Program-made: the position numbers and the translations under genes
In this document: positions 48,201 to 57,396 of the stretch, one piece after another
Position numbering within the stretch: the stretch's first letter is position 1
How the letters are laid out: each line of letters opens with the position of its first letter
The notes under the pieces: generated by a model
Told to the model about the DNA's origin: nothing
What the model saw: only the letters and a program-made list of their open reading frames with translations
Databases searched by the model: none
DNA from: Argyresthia goedartella
Lineage: Eukaryota; Arthropoda; Insecta; Lepidoptera; Argyresthiidae
NCBI GenBank assembly: GCA_949825045.1
Contig: OX463820.1
Coordinates: forward strand, 5,282,501-5,346,500
Length of the DNA: 64,000 nucleotides
Reading direction: 5' to 3'

Positions 48201-51200
48201 AATTAGGCTACACACTACTGAAGTACTAATTTCCATATAAACAAACAACTACAGCTAAAACAAGCAAAGTTTTGTTACCAACAGTCAAACTGTTTTGTAA
48301 AAATTAACAAAACAAGCTATCTAAATTAACTAAATAAGGTTATAGGTAAACAAACGACAACAGCTAAAACAACTAATTAGTTTTGTTAATAACAGTCAAA
48401 CTGTTTTGTAAAAAATGGCTGAAGTAAACAAACAATTGGCTTACTAACTGCATATAAGTAGGCCTTTAAGTAAGCACCTTGGTATGACTTAGACGAAATA
48501 GTGTTAACATTATTTACAAAACAGTTTCGTTAAAAAAATAACCAAACTCGATTTGGTTACGTATTGCTATAGTTTTGTGGTCACTTTTTCTATGTTATAC
48601 GTAGACGAAAGTTTAGCTACGAATAACAAGAGTTTTTTTTCAGTGTATTTATAACATCTAACAAATAGTGCCATTCTTGTGAATTCAGTCAGAGCAACCC
48701 CGAACACATCAATTTTCTCTGCCAAATCGTTGTTCACTCGAATGGTTCTGGTGAGTGGAGCGCGCGCCAGCCGGCATGTGCGCGCGCGCGGTACCTGCAG
48801 CAGCGGTGGCGGCCGGCGGCGCCACACGTACTCGTCAGGCACGCACAAGCACAACTGCTCTAACACCACAGGATTGCATATCCTACCTAACAACAGCTTA
48901 TACACATTACATACCAATGCCATATCCCTTCTAACCCTGAGTTCATTGTATGCTACTATACCAAGTATAGAGAGTGTCGGATAATTCAACAGGTAGAAGG
49001 GATATACCCCGTACAGCCGAAAATATATATGTCTCATAAATTTATTCTGGATACGTTCCAGCATGAGACGATATTTCGTTTCATGCGGTGTCCAGATAAT
49101 TTCGTTAGATTCCAGTTGTGACCTAATCAGAGTATTGTACAACGTTACTATCTCAGATATATATGCCTTTGAAGCACGTCGGACTCGTGGTCACACCGTT
49201 TTGCTACACTGGTGTGACTACGAGTAATTTCTTTTACTCGTGGTTACACTACTCTGAAAAGGATCGTACTTGAAAGATTCATAGAGAGTTAATGAAGTGC
49301 TCGAGTCGATAGATAAGGTCGATTCTAGTACTTTCATACTCCATGGTAGATACATACTCCTTGTACTTAGGTATATTATTGGCACTTGATTAGTCAGATT
49401 CTGTGATTCTCAGTCAGATTGTTATTGTTTACGGTACATTGATATATTTCGGATATATTACGGTATTTTTATTATTACTGAAAATGGGAACAAGAATTAA
49501 AAGAAAACGTGGTGAAGTCCTTTTAAGCGATGGATACCAATACCATAAACACAAAGTTTATGCAAACCAAACCATTATATGGTTTTGTAGTCAACGCCGA
49601 AAACTAAAATGTACGGGTTCGGTAACGGTCACTGCCAAGGTAAGAAGCAGTTCAACAGCTACCTTCTTCACTTTCGCATTCATAGCACTTCTTTGTCATA
49701 TTAAGATTAGTGGTATTCTCCGAATACGAACTCGCGAGGGTTCGGTGAAGTCATGTCCGATCAATCTTAATGGAATTTGGTATATGGGTAGTATTGGGTA
49801 GGTATTCGCTCGCTCGTTTAATAAAACATCTAGCTACTAGTAACTCACCGTTTTTTTTCAGGATGATCAAATTTTAAAACATGTCGACCATATCGAGGAG
49901 TGTATGCCGAATCACGCTAAAAATGAGTTAGCGATGTCTATAGTCCATATGAAGGACGAAGCCAGTACTTCATCGGATTCTATGCCTGTTATCTACAAAA
50001 ATAATGTAAAATCTCTATATGACAAAGGCATTCACTTAGTCACTGATGTACCTCCGTTTAGCAGTGTAAAGTGCAGCTTATATTCTGCGAGGAATCGCAC
50101 ACTGCAAATGGACAAAACTGTTTTTAAAAAGCCGAGCGATGTGAAAGTTCCTGCACCATTTGAAAATTTCAAAGTGGCTGATTATGACTACGAGGATACC
50201 AGAATATTGGTATTTTGTTCAGATGAGGCCAAACAGTTATTAGGAGAAGTGAAAGAATGTTTTTGCGACGGCACGTTCAAAAGTGCACCCAAACCATTTT
50301 ATCAGCTATTTATTATTTACGGTGATTTAGGAAGTTCATCGGCAACAACTAATGTTGTTCCTCTTTTTTTCGTCCTAATGAGTGACAAAAAAGAAAGTAC
50401 GTACTCGGCGTTGTTTGATGTGTTGCATGCCAGATTTCCCGAATGGAAACTGGAAAAGATCCACCTAGACTTCGAAGTAGCAACTTCAAATGCTCTAAGA
50501 ATAATTTTCCCAAACATCAAAATTAAAAAGTGCTACTACCATTTTACGAATAGTTTATGGCGCAAAGCTAAATCTCTAGGCATAAAAACAAAGCTTTATC
50601 GCCGCATAGTAGGTTTGTGCACTGCTCTCCCACTGTTGCCCGAGAGCCATGTCAAAGGGGGTTGGGATTATATACAATTGCAATGTGCTGATCTAAAAAA
50701 CAATAAAATTAACACTTTTATTGCTTACATGAAGAGAACGTGGCTTAAAAGTGATACGTGCATCAGAGAGTGGTGTGTCAGCAACGAGCGCCATCGCACT
50801 AATAATGTCGCAGAAAGCTACAATTCTGTAATAAACAGAAAAATTAACAAGAGTTATGTCACAATAAATAAATTACTCCATGTTTTACGGGATGATATAA
50901 CAGTAGACCTGACTAATAATAGAACAGCTAATTTCAGCTTAAAAGAACGAAAACACTCGGAAATAGAAAAAGACAATGTTATTTTGAATACACAGATGCA
51001 GCTTCTTCATAATCAAATAACTATTGGCCATTTTTTGGAAATATTACGTTAGTTTTGAATGATACCTATTTTTCATCTTAAATATAATAGTAATTGTTTC
51101 CCGACACTAGCAGGGTGACCACGAGTCTTTTATTTTAATCATTTACTGTTGATCACACCACACAGTGTAACCACGAGTAAAAGAAATTACTCGTAGTCAC

Positions 51201-54200
51201 ACCAGTGTAGCAAAACGGTGTGACCACGAGTCCGAGGTCCTTTGAAGGTGCATCCTGTACGCAAGGCAAACCCTAGATTCCGATTTGCTTTTTGGAATAT
51301 ACCTTCTATATGCACCCGATATTTGAGAAACGAAAACAACTTAAATCCTAAGTCCTCCTAACTCATTAACTCGCTGGAGTGGTATGTCGCCTACTGTGTA
51401 AGTACCTACTGCTGGAAGTATTTTGCGAGTAAAATAAATTATTACACATTTAGAGGCATTCAAAAACTCAAAACTCAAAACGTTTATTCTGTAAATAGGC
51501 CACAAGGGCACTTTCACATGTCATTTCATTTCATTTTTTACAGAACATTTGGTATTATTATCATATTATCAGAAAAAAAAAGTTTTTAATTATTGTTTCT
51601 GAGAGATGTAAAGAGTCTCAAATGTCATAATAAAATAATTAAAATATAAATAACAGAGATGTATAGTCTCTTTAGTCAATAATACAATGATAATAGGAGA
51701 TGTAAATGGTCCCCACAGTCAAGAGTTGTATAATTAAATTAATCTTTGGAGGTGTAAAAGGCCTCCAAGTGTCCAGTAAAAGAAACTCTGGCAGTGAGGA
51801 TGCTCACAATTAATTAGAACAATTCAGTCCCAAGCATTTTTATCGTCTATGTACTCTTTAATACTGTAGTAAGCTTTAGAAATAAGCCTTTGCTTGATGT
51901 ATTTCTTGAACTTATTAATTGATAGATCTGTCAAAGTGCTTGGGAGTTTATTGTAAAATCTTACACAATTACCCTTGAACGAGTTTTTTATTTTATGGAG
52001 CCGAGTAGTGGGCACTGCAAGTTTGTCCTTGTTTCTAGTATTAAAGTTATGTATATCACAGTTTCTTCGAAAGTTAACAATGTTCTTATGGACATACATA
52101 ATATTCTCGTAAATATATTGACTATGGACTGTCAATATATTTACTTCTTTAAACTTATTTCTAAGAGAATCTCTATTATTCATTTTATAAATCGCACGAA
52201 CAGCCCGCTTTTGCAGCACAAAAATAGTATTTATGTCAGCAGCACTGCCCCAGAGCAGAATACCGTAGGACATAATACTATGAAAATAACTAAAATAAAC
52301 TAATCTGGCTGTTTTTAAATCTGTCAAGTGACGGATTTTCCTGCATGCAAAAGCTGCAGAGCTCAGTCTGTTCGATAGCTTATCAATATGTGGACCCCAT
52401 TGGAGTTTGGAATCCAACGTTATACCTAGAAACACTGTGCTGGTTACCAATTCCAATTCCTCATTTTTAATTGTTATACATGTCTGATTATTTTTAACGT
52501 TAGTACTAAGAAACTTAACACATTTAGTCTTTTTCTCATTTAATAGCAAATTATTAACATTAAACCAATTTACCACTCTTGATATGGTATTGTTCACGTG
52601 ATCATCAGTAGCGTGTTGGTTTCGCTTTGTTTTAAAAATAAGTGAGGTGTCATCAGCAAACAGTACCATATCATGACAGTCCCTTCCTAGATAGGGTAAG
52701 TCGTTTATATAGATGAGGAATAGGAAGGGTCCCAATATTGAGCCCTGTGGCACGCCCAAAGAAACCAATGATCCTGGTGATCGTTCTCCGTTTACGTCTA
52801 CCCTTTGTATTCTTCCGTTCAGATAAGATTTTAACAAATTCAATGACGTGTCTCTAACTCCATAATGATGTAATTTCCTGGTCAATGTTTCATGACAAAC
52901 GCAATCAAAAGCCTTAGATAAGTCACAAAAAATGCCTAGGGCATCTTGTGACTCTTCCCAGGCATCAAAAATACTTTCAATGAACTGAATTCCGGCATCT
53001 GTTGTTGAACGACCGCGAGTGAATCCAAACTGTTTGTTGTGCATTAGCTTATTTGATTCAAAATGATGTAATAGCTGTGATAAGATTAATTTCTCAAAAA
53101 TTTTACTAAAAGTTGGTAGTATTGATATAGGTCTGAAATTGGTGGGGTCTTGAGTACTACCTGCTTTGAAGAGGGGAATTATCTTACTTTGTTTCATTAA
53201 ATCAGGAAATTCACCGCAGTCTATACAATTGTTGAAAATGACCGCTAGGTCAGGTGCAATTAATTCGATCAGGGATTTAACGACGTGAACAGAGAGTCCC
53301 CAAAGATCATTCGTTTTCTTAACATTTATCAATTTAAATGTCTTTACGACATCTGAACTTGTGACGTGCTTAAAATTCAAGTATGAAGCACACTCTGAGA
53401 CATTATCTTTTAATATTGCAACAGCAGACAAAGGTGACGAATTTAAATACTTAGTCGTGGAAGCCGGTGCATTAGTAAAAAACGATTCAAATTCAGTTGC
53501 AACTTCTAAGCTAGAACTCGTAAGCTGTCCATTGATTTTTAGTTCGTAATCGTGACTCGCTTTTTTACTACGACCGGCCTCCTCATTAATTATTTTCCAA
53601 GTCGTTTTTATAACATCGGAACTATTCTTAATTTTACTACTCAGAAAATTACGTTTAGCTGTATGACAGTCTAATTTAAATTGTTTGGAGAACTGTTTGA
53701 CTTGTTCTTTAAATTCGTCACTCATGTTGAACCGTCGTTCCTCATACAATGCATACAATGCTTGCCTGCGTTTATGCAATTCTGCAGTAGCCCACGTACT
53801 AAAGTCGTTTGAACCACTAACCACAACCGATTTTGAAGTGAATATCGCGCTGTACTGTTTCATAAAGGTTTCAAAGAATAGGTTATACATTATATTAGGA
53901 GACTGTTCAGCAGCCAAAAACGGTAGTTCCTGGGCTAAAGAGTATCTCATTCTTTCTAACCGGTCAGCAGTTATTGGCACAAACGAAATTTTCTTTTTAA
54001 TGACAGGTTCTCTAATAGAATCAAATTGAAATAATTGACCTAAATGATCTGAATCCAATTCACTGATAACACTTTTACTGATTGGAATAACATCAGTAAA
54101 AATGTTGTCAATGCATGTAGCACTAGTAGCAGTCACTCTTGTTGGCTCCATAAATAAATGGCTAAGCCTAAATGATGAGAAAAGATTTATAAATCTAACG

Positions 54201-57200
54201 CTGAGAGTAGTTCTTTCTAACAGATTAACATTAAAGTCACCACATATAATTAATCGTTTCGTACTGTGTGATGAAATAGTTAGGACGGATTCCATTATTT
54301 TCTCGAACATTTCAAAGTCGCTCAAGGGTGGCCTATAGACACATATAACGATGAACTGTTCTAATTCCACAGCTGCAAGTTCTATAGTTCGTTCAACAGA
54401 TAAGGAAACAATGTCCTTACGTTCCTTGAATTTCATATGATTGTTTAGTATGATTAATGCCCCACCATGTATTGAATTAAGTCTGGTGAACGAACTACCA
54501 ACCTGGTGATCTTTAAAGCTAAACATAATTTCATTAATAGTTAACCAGTGCTCTGTTATGCACAAAATGTCAATTTTATTACAATTTAAAAATAACTCTA
54601 TTTGTAGATCTTTGCCTCTAATACATTGAATATTCTGATGAACCAGGCTTATATACTTAGCATGTGAGCTTCCCTTATTCTTAGGGTTTTCTAATATACT
54701 AGAACATATGTTGCCAGAGCCTGGGTCCTCTGTTGTCCTATGAACTAATTTAAATGCATCCTGTTATTCTGGTCTGATACCAGATTCATATTAGGCTGCT
54801 CAGTAAAAGCAGAGTTAGAAGCCAAATTTTTGGCTGTAATGTCATATAAATATAATAGTGACATAGCTATTTGTCGTTTACAATAATTTGAAAGGTAAAA
54901 TGTACCTTTAGTCATAGTAAAATAATTACTAACATAATTGTTAGTGTCAATAATATCAAACTTATTATTATATGTACATAAATTGTACATAGTTATATTC
55001 ATATTATGTCTATATACATTTTCATTTTGTGTCAATTGGTTGCAGTAGGGAAATGTGAACAATATAATTTTTTTCACACTAAGACCATTCAATGTTTCAT
55101 AAAATTTTATTAATTTTTTTTTGTTCACATCTCCCCTATTGCCCATGAAAATTATCAGTGTGGCACTGGCTGTGATAGTGCTGTCATTCAAAATTTGATT
55201 TATAATATTATCTACAGTGCTAAAAGGTGAGCAATTACTAATAACACTATGTCCCTTAGAGTATGAGTGGAGTGCTGAGCCCATGCCACTTCCAATCTCA
55301 TCACAGTACATTATAATATCAGGTGTTGTGGTCATATCAGATTTGGCAGAACTATTATCAGTAACACCTTGTGTTGGTAAACTGTCACACAAGCCCGGAG
55401 AGTTGCCCGCTGTCAAACAACCACCTTTCTGCTCACAGCGACAAGTATGGTTGTTGGTCAGCGACTCAAACCGCTCACAATTATGGTTCATTTCTTGAAT
55501 TAAATCATCCATAGCCAATGAGTATTCATTTATAACTTTCTCAGAGTTCAAATATGCACTGTTTAGTGATCTCAATGAATCCTCCAAGCTTTGGATTTTC
55601 AAATGTAAGTTTTGTGTGTCAGTTTCATACATCAACTTAGTACTTTCTAATTCTAATACACACATATTCAAATCATGTAATAAGTTTACATTTTTCTTGC
55701 TTACTTTTAAGTTTTTAGTACACAATTTATTATGTTTTATTAATTTCTGAGTTTTCCGTATATACCTATTTATTTTACCTAGTTTGTTATTGCTGCAAAT
55801 TAATAACCTTGATGTGGGCAATGTGTCATTAGTTAAATCAATGACATCATCAAGGCTTCCAGTTGCAACAGTAACCAGCTGCGGGCTGATCCCTACGACT
55901 TCACTGTAGAGGCTCTGGGTCTGCAACGCTGCGGTGTTTTCCTTCTCCTCCTGGAGTGCATGTATTTGTTCATGGGCATCGAACAATGCTTTCTCCAGGG
56001 AATCAATCGATTTCAGGGCTTGCTCGTACTCTGCACTACATACAGTGAAGCTATCTACGGTGACCTGCAGCTTGTCCCGCTCAACAATTACATCACTACA
56101 TTCTTGTTCCAATACACATAATTGTTTCTTTAGCTTATCTCTACTTTCAAGTACTGATAATAGCTCTTTCTCATTTTCCTCCCTTTCACAGAGTAATTCG
56201 GTGACCATTTCCTTTGATTTTTTTAATTCTAGTAAGGTAACTTTGAGCTTGTCATTTTCCTGCTGTCGGGAGGCGACAGCAGCAGCTCTGCGGGTCATCA
56301 TGGTTACAGTTGAGATAAGAATCAAGGAATTGCACACCAAAACAATGCGAAATTACTTACGTGGAATAGTAACGTTTTTCAGCGTTTGCACATCACTAAT
56401 TGCTATGAAATATATTTTAAACGTTGTTAAATATAATAATTTAACAATAAGGTAACAAAAAGCGCTGAAAGTGTACGGAAATAACAAATACTTTTAAATT
56501 TATAACCTGCAACGGTCACAAATTTAACATGTTTCGAGACACTAGTAAACGTCACTAAAACACACTGCAAACAATAGAAATACTTAACATTACACTATAA
56601 TCCTAAAATAACACTAATTTGGGCTCAGAATTACACTAAATCATATTAAAATATAAATTTTTCTAGGGACGTAGTGAAATCAGCTGTTTGCCGTTTGACA
56701 GCCAGTGTTACCCTTCATTACATTCTAACTTGTTGGTTTTGCTCAATTCCACAATTCTATCAATATCTTCCTGTCAGCGAAAGTTTGAGGTCATCTGTAA
56801 ACAATAAACAATTGGCACTATTCACATATTGAGGTAAGTCACTGATCATTATGGTGAATTTTAATGGCCCCAACGTACTTTTATGGCTTAGCCCCGATAT
56901 GCTAAAAAAAAGTTTGTATGTTGTATTCCACATACTGTGTTCTTTCCCCATGTAGCTTATGAAGAACCTGAGTAGATGAGGAGTATAACCAACGTTCAAT
57001 AGTTTTCTAAGGATGTCCACCAAATCGAAGGTCTTTTTGAAATCAAAATAGGTGGCGTCCACCTACCCTCCAGCATACACCACGGGAATAACTTGGGCCA
57101 TAAGACTAATCATATTATTGCCTGTACTACGAGGTTGCCTAAACCCATGCTAAGCATCTGATATCTGCGGCTTCACCTGCTCCATTACTACCTATTGGAT

Positions 57201-57345
57201 AGCTGACTCAAGTATTTTAGCCTGCGAAGATAGCATTGCCACAGGTCTGTACCCCTCCACACTGTAACTTGCCCTCCCCTTCGGTACTGGTATCGCCCTA
57301 GTCACCTTCCATTGCTCAGGGAAAACTGCACCAGACACGCATTGG

Positions 57346-57396
<51 letters not shown>

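Larger units (their letters stand above)
49177..51238 (+). mobile_element. Apparently complete Mutator-like (MULE) DNA transposon
   Basis: 2,062 bp, flanked by the 9-bp target duplication CCTTTGAAG (49168-49176 and 51239-51247), the length typical of MULEs. Inner terminal repeats 49181-49252 and 51164-51235 are identical over 72 bp; the outermost 3-4 bp differ slightly (CACG against ACC). It encodes one transposase of 448 codons with an intron. It interrupts a LINE family C fragment, which can be rejoined exactly when it is removed. Confidence 0.92.
48567..51460 (-). mobile_element. LINE family C 3' fragment, split by the MULE
   Basis: Minus strand 48567-49142 encodes YNTLIRSQLESNEIIWTPHE, ERIQNKFMRHIYFRLYGVYP and the C-terminus. 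After the inserted MULE, 51239-51460 continues upstream of it (YRMHLQR.., FTRKILPAVGTYTVGDIPLQ). Frame breaks show it was already decaying. Confidence 0.88.
51470..56700 (-). mobile_element. LINE family D, long two-ORF copy
   Basis: On the minus strand: 5' UTR (about 56700-56341), ORF1 (56340-54745), ORF2 (54763-51824) and 3' UTR to a short tail of GAGTTTT units at 51465-51482. It looks full length. Fragments of its 3' end occur at 376, 20725, 25330 and 31430. The esterase-like ORF1 and the simple tail suggest the CR1 group. Confidence 0.92.
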
